From positions 1-64,000 of the forward strand of contig NZ_BCTJ01000013.1 in assembly GCF_001571225.1 (NCBI RefSeq): 64,000 nucleotides of DNA, written 5' to 3'. This document shows positions 54,558 to 63,470 of the stretch, piece after piece. Numbering within the stretch: position 1 is the first letter of the stretch; each line of letters starts with the position of its first letter. A program made the translations under genes and the position numbers. The notes beneath the pieces were generated by a model that did not search any database, had not been told where the DNA came from, and worked only from the letters and a program-made list of their open reading frames with translations. This DNA comes from Hydrogenophaga palleronii NBRC 102513 (GTDB taxonomy: Bacteria; Pseudomonadota; Gammaproteobacteria; Burkholderiales; Burkholderiaceae_C).

Positions 54558-55230
54558 GTGAGAAACCCGTCTCAACGGCTCAGGGCAGCGCTGCGCTTTC
54601 GCCAGTTGGAGTTGATCGGCACGGTGGCCGACACCCGGCAACATGCAGGCCGCGACGCAGCGTCTTCACATGACCACGGCGGCGGTCAGCAAAGGTTTGA
54701 AGGAAGTGGAGGCGCTATTCGAGCAGCCGCTGTTCCACCACCTTCCCCGTGGCGTCGTGCTTACCGGTGCCCCTACGCTGGACGTGCAGCGCGGCCGCGT
54801 GCTGCTGGCGGAGATGGAGCAGCTGTCGGCGCCGCTTCACGAGCGGCTGAGGATCGGCGCTACACCGTTCCGCACCTGGACGCTGTTGCCACGCAACCAA
54901 GTATCGCTCGCCAAACAGAACGCGTTGCCCGGCGTTCTGCTCGTCAATAAGGCAGTTGGCAGATACATCGAGCGAACTCAAGGCCGGCGAGGTCGAAACC
55001 ATGATCGCTGGGCACCCTCTCGGAGCTGGCAGTCTGTCGGCGCAGGGATTCACCATCGAACACCTCGGGCTTCAGCAATGGGGTGCGGTGTGACCCTGAG
55101 CCACGCTCTTGCCGCGAGCGTGCCGCCAAAAAGGCGCGGAGGACCTTCTTCCATCCCTGTTCACATCGCGATGGTTACCGCCGAAGCGGCAATGCTCCAG
55201 TGGCTCAGTTGGCAGGATTCGAGACCCAGT
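54558..55230 (+). pseudogene. Degenerate LysR-family regulator gene
   Basis: LRFRQLELIGTVADT reads in one frame. After an extra C near 54638 the frame changes to MQAATQRLHMTTAAVSKGLKEVEALFEQPLFHHLPRG, a LysR HTH. A third frame from 54971 gives SELKAGEVETMIAGHPLG and FTIEHLGLQQWGAV, a LysR effector domain. At least two frameshifts, so non-functional. Confidence 0.65.
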
Positions 55231-55231
55231 G

Positions 55232-56224
55232 TCAGTCAGCCTTCGCACCCGTCACCCGCACTACCTCGCGCCAACTTTCCACTTGCGCTCGAAGGTAGTC
55301 TGCATACTTCTTTGGCGTGTCGATGGCTGACGTTTCGACGCCCTGGCGGGCAAAGGTCTCTTGCATCTCGGGCGTGTGAAGCGCGGCCTGTGCCACGGCG
55401 CCCAATCTTTCGACGACATCCTTTTGCAAACCTGCAGGCCCGACGAGCCCAAACGCGACGCCCAGATCCATCGAAGGCACTCCCTGCTCCCGGAACGTCG
55501 GCACGTCGGGAAGCACCGTGGAGCGACGAGCAGCTGCAACCCCCAATGGACGGAGCTTGCCGCTCTTGATGTGCGGCGCTGCTGTCAGAACGTCCAAGTA
55601 CATCATCGTTACCTGGTTGCCCAAGAGATCGTTCAACGCTGGTGCGGTTCCTTTGTAGGGCACGTGCATCAGCTTGGCGCCCACGTTGCGATTGAACATT
55701 TCGCCCGCAAGGTGGTTGGTGCTTCCGTTGCCGGAGGAGGCATAGGTCAATCCTTCTTGGACTTTCGCGTGAGACACCAGCTCGGGCAGCGTTCGCAGCG
55801 AAGATGCGGCATTCACAACGAGCACGTTCGGAATCTCACCCACATAGGCGATGGGCGTGAAATCCTTCAGCGGATCAAAGCCCGCGTTCTTATACAGGCT
55901 CGTGTTGATGACCAACGGTCCTGAACTTCCGAACAGGAGCGTGTATCCATCAGCTGCGGATTTGGCGACGTGCGCTGCCCCGATGTTGCCGCCCGCACCC
56001 GGTCTGTTGTCAACCACCAAGGGTTGCCCAAGCCCTTGGCGCATACCCTGCGTCAGCGCGCGCGCAAGGGCATCGGTCGGCCCAGCCGCCGTGAAGGGCA
56101 CCACTACGGTGACAAGGCGCGTGGGGAAGGGGCCATCGGTTTGCGCCACAGCCGCGAGCGCAAAAGTGCAAAGCGTGCATGCAACAACACTGCGGGCCCG
56201 AAAGAGTTTTAAGAAATTTCGCAC
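55232..56224 (-). CDS. Bug/TctC-family tripartite tricarboxylate binding protein
   Basis: A 330-aa periplasmic binding protein with signal SVVACTLCTFALAAVAQ. FPTRLVTVVVPFTAAGPTDALAR, VDNRPGAGGNIGAAHVAKSAADGYTLL and HVPYKGTAPALNDLLGNQV are hallmark Bug motifs. It binds a carboxylate, but no TctA/TctB membrane genes are in the window. Downstream of the acyl-CoA dehydrogenase and CoA-transferase genes, so the ligand is likely their substrate. Confidence 0.9.
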   Translation of the reverse strand: MRNFLKLFRARSVVACTLCTFALAAVAQTDGPFPTRLVTVVVPFTAAGPTDALARALTQGMRQGLGQPLVVDNRPGAGGNIGAAHVAKSAADGYTLLFGSSGPLVINTSLYKNAGFDPLKDFTPIAYVGEIPNVLVVNAASSLRTLPELVSHAKVQEGLTYASSGNGSTNHLAGEMFNRNVGAKLMHVPYKGTAPALNDLLGNQVTMMYLDVLTAAPHIKSGKLRPLGVAAARRSTVLPDVPTFREQGVPSMDLGVAFGLVGPAGLQKDVVERLGAVAQAALHTPEMQETFARQGVETSAIDTPKKYADYLRAQVESWREVVRVTGAKAD

Positions 56225-56273
56225 GTCTGTCTCCTATGTATTGTTGATCTAGATTCGATTCACTGCTGCCGCT

Positions 56274-57929
56274 TTAGCCTTCGGCCAGCAGGCCAAGCCG
56301 CCGCAACCTGGGATCCAGTCGGTGCGCTACCACGTCGCGCACGTAATTGGCGCGATGGTTCAAATCGGGTTGACCCGACTCCCAGAGGAATATCACCGCG
56401 CTGCCGATGTGATACAGCACCGATGCCACTTCCCGCGCCTCTTCATCCTTGCGCTGCATGGCCGATCGCTCCGCATAGTCCAGCACCGTGGCCAAGCGAG
56501 ACGACAGCAAATACGTCAAGGCGCTTGAGGTGGAGGCCAACAGCCCGCGCAGATGCGCGCCGTATGCCTCCAGCGCGTTCTCCCGCACGATGGCTCGGTA
56601 CACGTCGAGCGCGACGATGTTGCTCGTGCCTTCCCATATCGACCCAAGGTGGGCTTCGCGCACGAGCCGCGGCTCCGTCCACTCTTCGATGTAACCGCAC
56701 CCGCCGCGCACCTCCATGGCATCACCGGTCACCTGCCTCGCGTCGCGGCATGCGCGAAACTTGATCAGCGGCGTCATGATGCGAACAAGCTTGCGTGCTT
56801 GCTCATCACCTGCGTCGGATTTCTGCAAGGCTTGGGCGGCCTGGAATCCGAACGAACGTGCCTGCTCAGTAGGAAGGGTCATTTTTTCCAGTTGCCGGCG
56901 CATGAGCGGCAGGTCGGCCAACCGCTTGCCGAAGGCATGGCGATGGGTGGTGACAAATCGCGCCTCTGTCAGCGCGCGGCGCATGAGCGCGCCTGAACGT
57001 ACACCATTTGACAGCCGCGAGCTGTTGACCATCTCGGCCATCTGCTGAAAGCCCTTTCCCTCTTGGCCAACCAGGTACGCCTCCGCCCCCTCAAGGCGAA
57101 TTTCCCCGCTGGCCATCGACCGCGTACCCATCTTGTCTTTCAGCCGAACAATGCGGTAGTGGTTGGCGGTTCCGTCCGCCTTCACGCGAGGCATAAGGAA
57201 GAGGCTGACGCCGGCCATGCCCTGTGGAGCATCGTCCGCCCGTGCCAGCACCATCGCCAGGTCTGCGCTCGCGTTGGAGCAGAACCACTTGTCGCCGTGC
57301 AACGCCCAGTGCGCGCCACTGCGGCGGGCGACTGTTACGGTCTGTGCGATATCGGAGCCCGCACCCTGCTCTGTCATGAACATGGCGCCTTGGAAGTAAG
57401 TGTCGACGTCGAGCGACGTCAGGCGTGAGAAGAAGCGTTCTACCAGTTCAGGGTTACCGTACTTCTTCAACGTGCGCGTCAGAGAGTCCGTCATATTCAC
57501 CGGACAGGTCAGGCCGAACTCGGCCTGCGAGAAGAGATAGAACAGCGTGTACTTCGCCACGGCCGGGAGTGGTGCGTGCCAGCCAAGTACACCGGGCACA
57601 TGCGATGACGCGGCAAGCCCGAAGGTCGAGAACGCCCATTTCTCGAGCTCGATGTAAGCAGGGTTCTTGACGATTTCATTGCAATCGTGGCCCTGCCTCG
57701 TGCGAACGACCAACTCCGGCGGCTTCTTGTCCGCAATGGATGCCAGTTCCTCGAACTTGCCGCCCGCCAACTCGCCCAATCGGTGCAGGTGCGGCGTCAG
57801 GTGCGTGAGCAGCGCCGCGTCGAGGTAGAGCGCAAGCAACGCATGCAGGTCTGCGTCGGCCACATACAAGTTCTGCCCCAGACTGTCGGGGATGGGATCG
57901 AGTACCGCGTCGGGTTGGGTGTGTGACAT
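56274..57929 (-). CDS. Acyl-CoA dehydrogenase, AidB-like
   Basis: A 551-aa FAD enzyme of the large AidB-type branch (normal acyl-CoA dehydrogenases are about 380 aa). Landmarks: MFMTEQGAGSDIAQTVTVA, WFCSNASADLAMVLAR, DKMGTRSMASGEIRLEGA and GGCGYIEEWTEPRLVREAHLGSIWEGTSNIVALD. It oxidises an acyl-CoA alpha-beta bond; the substrate is unknown. It lies in one operon with the CoA-transferase upstream and the Bug protein downstream. Confidence 0.87.
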   Translation of the reverse strand: MSHTQPDAVLDPIPDSLGQNLYVADADLHALLALYLDAALLTHLTPHLHRLGELAGGKFEELASIADKKPPELVVRTRQGHDCNEIVKNPAYIELEKWAFSTFGLAASSHVPGVLGWHAPLPAVAKYTLFYLFSQAEFGLTCPVNMTDSLTRTLKKYGNPELVERFFSRLTSLDVDTYFQGAMFMTEQGAGSDIAQTVTVARRSGAHWALHGDKWFCSNASADLAMVLARADDAPQGMAGVSLFLMPRVKADGTANHYRIVRLKDKMGTRSMASGEIRLEGAEAYLVGQEGKGFQQMAEMVNSSRLSNGVRSGALMRRALTEARFVTTHRHAFGKRLADLPLMRRQLEKMTLPTEQARSFGFQAAQALQKSDAGDEQARKLVRIMTPLIKFRACRDARQVTGDAMEVRGGCGYIEEWTEPRLVREAHLGSIWEGTSNIVALDVYRAIVRENALEAYGAHLRGLLASTSSALTYLLSSRLATVLDYAERSAMQRKDEEAREVASVLYHIGSAVIFLWESGQPDLNHRANYVRDVVAHRLDPRLRRLGLLAEG

Positions 57930-57992
57930 TGTCGACCTCAGGTGGATGTAGAAAAAGAAGGCACCGCCGTCATTCCATTGCAGTGCGCGGTT

Positions 57993-59132
57993 TCAAGACG
58001 CATCGCCAAAGCGCGATGGCGCGATCCGGTAGGTGGCAGGTGTGCGTGACAGCTTGATAGGTGAACCTATGCCGGTGTAGCCGTCTCCGATCTCCACAAC
58101 CATGCCGCGTTCGGCAGTTTGCGGGTGCGCCAACGCCTGATCGACCGTGAGCACCGGTCCACAGGGAACGCCCGCCTTCATGAGTTCGATGGCCAGTCGG
58201 CTCCCATCGAAAGGCCGGATTAGGTCGGTGAGTACGTCCCGCAACGCGTCGCGATGCATGGACCGATCGCTGTTGGAGCGGAAACGCCTGTCGCTCGCCA
58301 ATTCCTCTTGCCCCAGATAGCCGCACAGACGGGCGAACTGCCCGTCGTTGCCGACGGCCAGATACACCGAGACGGACTGCGTCTCGAAGACGTCGTACGG
58401 GTAGATGTTTGAATGCGCATTGCCGACCCGGGCCGGTGCCTGGCCTGACAGAAAGTAGTTGGAAGCGTAAGGGTGCAGCATGGACAAACCACAGTCGTAC
58501 AACGCCGACTCGACGAACTGCCCTGTTCCACTGCGCTCGCGCTCCTGCAGGGCGAACATCACGCCCAACGCAGCATTGAGACCCGTGACCATGTCAATCA
58601 CCGGGAAGCCGACCCTGCACGGCCCACCGTCGGAAGGACCGTTGAGACTCATCAAGCCAGTGAGTGCCTGCATGGCCGTGTCGTAAGCAGGCAACCCGCC
58701 CAGTGGACCGGTCTCGCCGAAGCCCGTGACTCGGCAATACACGAGTCGCGGAAACCTGCGCTGGAGCGTCTCTGGATCCAGCCCCCATCGCTCCATCGTG
58801 CCCGAGCGGAAGTTTTCTACCAGCACATCGCATTCGGCGATCAGCGCGAGTACCTCCGCCTGCCCTTGCCGGCTGGCCAGGTCCACAACCATGGTGCGTT
58901 TGTTGCGATTGATGCCGATGTAGTACGACGCCGTTCCCTCCTTGAAGGGAGGTCCCCAGGTTCTGGTTTCATCGCCTTTCGGCGGCTCTACTTTGATGAT
59001 GTCGGCGCCGTGGTCGCCAAGGATCTGTGTGCAGAAAGGTCCACCTAGAACGCGCGACAAGTCGAGCACTCGAATGCCTGCAAGGGCCCCCGGCTGCGCT
59101 GCGTCGCGCGGCAAAAACGCCTGACTTGCCAT
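57993..59132 (-). CDS. Class III (CaiB/BaiF) CoA-transferase
   Basis: 379 aa from ATG 59132 with GGAGA 5 bases upstream; an in-frame start at 59195 is unlikely. Family motifs: IRVLDLSRVLGGPFCTQILGDHGADIIKVE, DVLVENFRSGTMERWG, and the catalytic Asp D151 in PAYDTAMQAL. It activates a carboxylic acid by transfer from another CoA ester. First gene of the operon. Confidence 0.9.
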   Translation of the reverse strand: MASQAFLPRDAAQPGALAGIRVLDLSRVLGGPFCTQILGDHGADIIKVEPPKGDETRTWGPPFKEGTASYYIGINRNKRTMVVDLASRQGQAEVLALIAECDVLVENFRSGTMERWGLDPETLQRRFPRLVYCRVTGFGETGPLGGLPAYDTAMQALTGLMSLNGPSDGGPCRVGFPVIDMVTGLNAALGVMFALQERERSGTGQFVESALYDCGLSMLHPYASNYFLSGQAPARVGNAHSNIYPYDVFETQSVSVYLAVGNDGQFARLCGYLGQEELASDRRFRSNSDRSMHRDALRDVLTDLIRPFDGSRLAIELMKAGVPCGPVLTVDQALAHPQTAERGMVVEIGDGYTGIGSPIKLSRTPATYRIAPSRFGDAS

Positions 59133-59197
59133 GATGTCTCCATAGTCGCCAGCGCTCTCAATTGGCTGGAGTGAAAACACTTTAAAAAATTCCAACG

Positions 59198-59214
59198 ATT
59201 CAGTCCAATTGAAT
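59198..59214. promoter_or_regulatory. LysR-box candidate ATTCA-N7-TGAAT
   Basis: An inverted repeat in the 120-bp spacer between the divergent CoA-transferase and LysR genes, with T-N11-A spacing inside. TCAATTGG and CCAATTGA arms also occur further apart in the same spacer. Confidence 0.55.
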
Positions 59215-59252
59215 TTTCGACTCCATTGATAGCGTTAAGATATCATCAAAGG

Positions 59253-60221
59253 ATGGAAATCAGACAACTAAAGTACTTCATTGCGCTCGCAGAAGAGTTG
59301 CACTTTCGGAGGGCAGCGGCACGGTTGTCGATGTCGCAACCCCCTTTGAGCAGCGCCATCAAGCAGATCGAAGAGGAACTTGGTACGCAGCTGTTCGAGC
59401 GCAACACCAAGATGGTGTCGCTGACATCCGCTGGCACCGCTTTCTATCCGGAGGCATTAAAGGTGCTGGCTCAGTTGGAACAGGCCTGCGCCATGACGCG
59501 CGATGTGGGGGCCGGCAAACGCGGCCAACTGCGCATCGGGTTCGTCGGTGGCATGCTTCTGCGCGGCATACCGGAAGCAATATCCCGCTATGAATACGAA
59601 ACGACAGACGTAAGCGTGTCTCTTCGGGAAATGAGTTCTGCGGAACAGCTCTATGCCATCACTCATGGGCGACTTGCTGCGGGCTTCCTGCATGCCGGCG
59701 TCGTGCCCGCCGGCATGGAAACGCTGGTCCTCCGCAAAGAGTTGTTCGTGGCCTGTCTGCCGGCCACCCACGCTCGCGCGGGTCAACGTGAACTCAACCT
59801 GCAGCACATAGCCCACGAGGATATGATTCTGTTCGCACGTGACGCGTCACCCAGCTACTACGACAGCGTGATCGCCCTGTGCGCCGCCGCCGGTTTCTCA
59901 CCGCGCGTGCGACACGAGGTCACACACTGGCTGACGGCGTTGGTCCTCATTGCTCGCGGTGGGGGTGTGGCGGTCGTTCCAGACGCGTTCATCCATGCTG
60001 GCCTGCAGGGTGTTCGTTATGTCGCACTGAAGGGATCCACGTCACAATCGGTCGCTTACTTTGTCTGGAGGCGCGACAGCACCGAACCAGTCCTCCTGGA
60101 GTTCGTTGCGCACATGCGCAGCTGGAGCAAGAGCAACCTGGCCACTCCCCCCGACGGGATCCCCGCAAGCGGCAAACTGGCCACCCTCCCCAAGACACCA
60201 CGTGTGCATCGCACACCCTGA
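59253..60221 (+). CDS. LysR-type regulator of the CoA-transferase operon
   Basis: 322 aa from ATG 59253 (MEIRQLKYFIALAEELHFRRAAARL). HTH: MSQPPLSSAIKQIEEELGTQLFER, as in the BenM/CatR-like branch. The effector half follows (GQLRIGFVGGMLL). Divergent from the CoA-transferase gene, its probable target. Confidence 0.88.
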   Translation: MEIRQLKYFIALAEELHFRRAAARLSMSQPPLSSAIKQIEEELGTQLFERNTKMVSLTSAGTAFYPEALKVLAQLEQACAMTRDVGAGKRGQLRIGFVGGMLLRGIPEAISRYEYETTDVSVSLREMSSAEQLYAITHGRLAAGFLHAGVVPAGMETLVLRKELFVACLPATHARAGQRELNLQHIAHEDMILFARDASPSYYDSVIALCAAAGFSPRVRHEVTHWLTALVLIARGGGVAVVPDAFIHAGLQGVRYVALKGSTSQSVAYFVWRRDSTEPVLLEFVAHMRSWSKSNLATPPDGIPASGKLATLPKTPRVHRTP

Positions 60222-60970
60222 TCCGCTGGTAGCCGCTCCCGGTCTGCAACCCATCACTTGGTTCGCGTGGCGCTGCTTGGACTTCGGAACCTGATTGACA
60301 GTGGCCTGATGAGCAACGGCAGCGGGCGTGGGCCACTCCATCCTCGCTCGGGACTGCGGCTCGAGAGGAACTGCGATCTGGACTCCCGTCCGGCGCGCAC
60401 ATCAGCCAACCAACGATCTCAAGACCCGTCTACTTGGCGCGCGCCAGACCGCGCCCTCAGTCTGCTGCGACGTCAGCGCCGCAGGAACTTATGGCTTTCA
60501 TCGCTTATGAACGGGTCATCGAGGTCGATTGACCGGCAGAAAAAGTCCGGCGCTACCAACGATCGAGTGCAAAAGCCTTGTCGGTCCAGTCGCCGCCAGC
60601 CCACCATCCCTGGCCCACCTCCTTTTGATTGATCTGGCAGAAGCGGTGGGCATCACCTCCCCTTTGATGCTCTCGAGTTCAAAGTGACTCATCCAGCGAT
60701 CGCGCGCGATCAACCACAGGTTTTTCTAAAGACACCGCCATGAAAGTCGCCGGCCTAAACCGACCTGACGGCTCATGCTCCACGCTTCATAAGTACACAG
60801 CACCTACATTCATTCCAAATATAGATTGCTTGATGACAATTAATCGTTTGATGGAATCATGCAAGACGCCCATGATTTGAGTTCGGATGGCAAACCGCAT
60901 TGCAGTTCACTCGCCCGAAATCGCATTCAATCACCCAGCTCACACAGCGTGGGCATCCCAGGAGACAAAG
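60222..60970. other. Intergenic region before the second Bug gene
   Basis: About 750 bp without a supported gene. The last 180 bp (about 60790-60860) are clearly AT-richer and probably contain the promoter of the Bug-DUF35-thiolase-SDR operon, with a TTGATGACAATTAATCG segment near 60830. Confidence 0.5.
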
Positions 60971-61927
60971 ATGAAGCTCAGAACTTTCGTGATCGCCGGC
61001 CTTGTCGCGCTGACAGCATCGATTTCGCAGGCCAGCGACTACCCGGCCAAACCTGTGACGCTGGTGGTTGCGTATGCGCCTGGCGGCATGACGGACATTC
61101 TTACCCGACGCATCGCGGCCACGCTGCAGGTCAAGCTGGGCAAGCCGTTCATCGTCGAGAACCGTGCAGGCGCCACCGGCCAGATCGCCACGGATTACGT
61201 CAGGCGCCAGGCACCGGATGGCTACACCATCCTGGTGGGCGCCACCAGCCACGTCATCAACCCCGCAATGAAGCCACTGCCCTACGAAGCTCGCACGGCC
61301 TTCGCACCTGTCGCTCTTCTGGCCATGAGCCCCAACTTCCTGCTGGTCAACGCGAATAAGGGCATCAAGAGCTTTGCGCAGTTCCAGGCTCACGCTAAGG
61401 CTGAGGGCTCCGTCAGCTACGGAAGCGCTGGCGCAGGCGGCGCACCGCACATCGTCGGTGAGTTGTTGCGCAAGCAGAGCGGACTCTCGTTGGTTCACCT
61501 TTCTTATCGCGGAGCCGGTCCTGCCATGGCCGATTTGGTCGCGGGCCAAGTGCCCTTCGGTATCTCCGAGTCGGTCACGGCCAATGCTTATCTGGAAGCC
61601 GGCAAGATCCTCCCGCTGGCAGTGGCCTCGGCCAAGCGGCAGGCCCGGTACCCCGACGTCCCGACGCTGAACGAACTGGGTTTCCGGGACTTCGACCTGT
61701 CCACCTGGGTCGGCGTTTACGCGCCGGCCGGTACCCCGCAACCCATCCTGGAACTGCTCAATCGCGAGATGCGCGCCGCCATCGCCCAAACCGCCACGCG
61801 GGATTACATCCTCTCCACGGGCTCCGAGCCCGGCAATCTGGATCTTGCGCAGTACCGCACCTTCGTTGACGCGGAATTCGCCAAATGGAAGGCTGTCATC
61901 ACCGAAGCAGATGTCAAAGGTGAGTGA
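60971..61927 (+). CDS. Bug/TctC-family binding protein
   Basis: 318 aa from ATG 60971, with GGAG 6 bases upstream. Signal peptide FVIAGLVALTASISQAS. Bug motifs: YPAKPVTLVVAYAPGGMTDILTR, VENRAGATGQIATDYV and HLSYRGAGPAMADLVAGQV. It overlaps the DUF35 gene, so uptake and CoA metabolism are one transcription unit. Confidence 0.9.
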   Translation: MKLRTFVIAGLVALTASISQASDYPAKPVTLVVAYAPGGMTDILTRRIAATLQVKLGKPFIVENRAGATGQIATDYVRRQAPDGYTILVGATSHVINPAMKPLPYEARTAFAPVALLAMSPNFLLVNANKGIKSFAQFQAHAKAEGSVSYGSAGAGGAPHIVGELLRKQSGLSLVHLSYRGAGPAMADLVAGQVPFGISESVTANAYLEAGKILPLAVASAKRQARYPDVPTLNELGFRDFDLSTWVGVYAPAGTPQPILELLNREMRAAIAQTATRDYILSTGSEPGNLDLAQYRTFVDAEFAKWKAVITEADVKGE

Positions 61928-62297
61928 TTCCCCTGCATCACCCGAGGCGCGTTTCCAGGCCGCGTTGGCCGAAGGGCGCTTCGAAGTCCAGTGGTGCACA
62001 GCGTGTGCGCGGGCCTTCTTTTTCCCGCGCACGCACTGCCCACATTGCCACGGTGCGGACCATGAGTGGCGCACGAGCACGGGGGTCGGCACCCTGTACA
62101 GCCACTCGGAGATTCCCGCCACCAGCAAGACACCCGGACGCAACGTCATCCTGGTCGACATGGACGACGGGTTCCGCATGATGTCCACGCTGCTCGACGC
62201 AGGCAGCGCGGATCTGCAAATCGGCCTGCGCGTTCGGGCATCGGTCGAACGCCTGACCGACCAGGCGCGGGTGGTGTTTCGAAGGATGGCGACATGA
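61911..62297 (+). CDS. DUF35 OB-fold zinc-ribbon acyl-CoA-associated protein
   Basis: About 128 aa from ATG 61911 (GTG 61920 is an alternative), overlapping the Bug gene end. A rubredoxin-like zinc ribbon C29-TA-C32 and C43-PH-C46 is followed by an OB fold (TGVGTLYSHSEIP, GRNVILVDMDDGFRM). Such proteins form complexes with thiolase-like partners, for example ChsH2 with Ltp2 and BbsA with BbsB. Stop and next start overlap (ATGA). Confidence 0.87.
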   Translation: MSKVSDSPASPEARFQAALAEGRFEVQWCTACARAFFFPRTHCPHCHGADHEWRTSTGVGTLYSHSEIPATSKTPGRNVILVDMDDGFRMMSTLLDAGSADLQIGLRVRASVERLTDQARVVFRRMAT

Positions 62298-63466
62298 ACC
62301 ACTGGGACCAACAACTGCGCGGCAGCATCGCCATCACGGGCTGCGCGACCGCGGCCATCGGCGATGCCGGCGGCTTGACCGATCTTGAAGCGACGTCCTT
62401 GGCCGTGCATGCCGCAGTCCAAGACGCGGGTCTGCAGATGGACGAGGTGGACGGCCTCATGAGTGCCAGCCTCTCATCTTCCATGTGGGTGGTCAAACTG
62501 GCCGAGTACCTGGGCATACAGCCTGCGTTCTCCGAAAGCACCGGCATCGGCGGCGCCTCGTTCGTGGGCCACTTGCTGATCGCGGCCGCCGCGATCCGTG
62601 CCGGTCTGTGCCGCAACGTGGTCATTGCGTATGGCGCCACGCCGCGCAGCGGTGGCAGCATCGCCGCGACGTCCCCCGCCCGCGCGCAGTTGGACCCATT
62701 CCCTTTCGAGGAACCCTACGCACCGTTCAATCCGCCCACGGGCTACGCACTGGTGGCGCAGCGGCACATGCATCAATACGGCACGACGCGCGAACAACTG
62801 GCCCAGGTGGCACTGGCGGCCCGGTCCTGGGCCGCGCTCAACCCGGAGGCCTATCGCCGCGAGCCGATGAGCCTGGAAGACGTGCTGGGTGCGCGCATGA
62901 TCTCGTCACCGCTGACCGTGCGCGACTGCTGCCTGGTCACCGATGGCGCTGCGGCGGTGGTGGTGCAGGCGGCGGATGTTGCCCTGGATGGGCCGCGCAA
63001 GCCGGTCCATGTGCTGGGGACAGCCATGGCGCATTCGCATCGACAGATCGCTTGCATGGAGGACTTGACCGTGACCGCTGCCCGGGTCTCCGGTCCGCAG
63101 GCCATGGAACGGGCGGGCGTCACGACGCACGACATCGATGTCGTCCAGTTGTACGACGCCTTCACCATCAACCCCATCCTGTTCCTGGAAGACCTGGGCT
63201 TCTGCGAAAAGGGGGAAGGCGGTGCGTTCGTCGCCGATGGCCGCATCGCACCCGGCGGTGCATTGCCGGTCAACACCAACGGCGGGGGGTTGTCTTGCGT
63301 GCACCCCGGCATGTACAGCCTGTTCGGCATCGTCGAGGCGGTGCGCCAGTTGCGCGCGGACTGCGGCGCGCGCCAGATTTCGGGTGCGGCTACCGCGCTG
63401 GTGCATGGCAACGGCGGCGTTCTGAGCGCACAGGCCAGCACTGTACTTTCCATTCATCGAGGATAA
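62294..63466 (+). CDS. Thiolase-like protein (SCP2/Ltp2 type) partner of DUF35
   Basis: A 390-aa thiolase-fold protein. IAITGCATAAIGDAGGLTDLEATSLAVHAAVQDAGL opens the domain, VVQLYDAFTINPILFLEDLGFC and TNGGGLSCVHPGMYSLFGIVEA follow, and GNGGVLSAQASTVL ends it. At the position of the usual acylated Cys the sequence reads SESTGIGGASF, so the classical nucleophile is not apparent. Like Ltp2 it may catalyse an aldol or retro-aldol cleavage of a beta-hydroxyacyl-CoA rather than thiolysis. Inferred from family knowledge. Confidence 0.83.
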   Translation: MNHWDQQLRGSIAITGCATAAIGDAGGLTDLEATSLAVHAAVQDAGLQMDEVDGLMSASLSSSMWVVKLAEYLGIQPAFSESTGIGGASFVGHLLIAAAAIRAGLCRNVVIAYGATPRSGGSIAATSPARAQLDPFPFEEPYAPFNPPTGYALVAQRHMHQYGTTREQLAQVALAARSWAALNPEAYRREPMSLEDVLGARMISSPLTVRDCCLVTDGAAAVVVQAADVALDGPRKPVHVLGTAMAHSHRQIACMEDLTVTAARVSGPQAMERAGVTTHDIDVVQLYDAFTINPILFLEDLGFCEKGEGGAFVADGRIAPGGALPVNTNGGGLSCVHPGMYSLFGIVEAVRQLRADCGARQISGAATALVHGNGGVLSAQASTVLSIHRG

Positions 63467-63470
63467 ATTC

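Noticed and set aside
60857..62422. 521-aa open frame on the minus strand
   Set aside because: It lies antisense to the Bug and DUF35 genes, has low-quality composition and no motifs. GC-rich codon bias opens the opposite frame.
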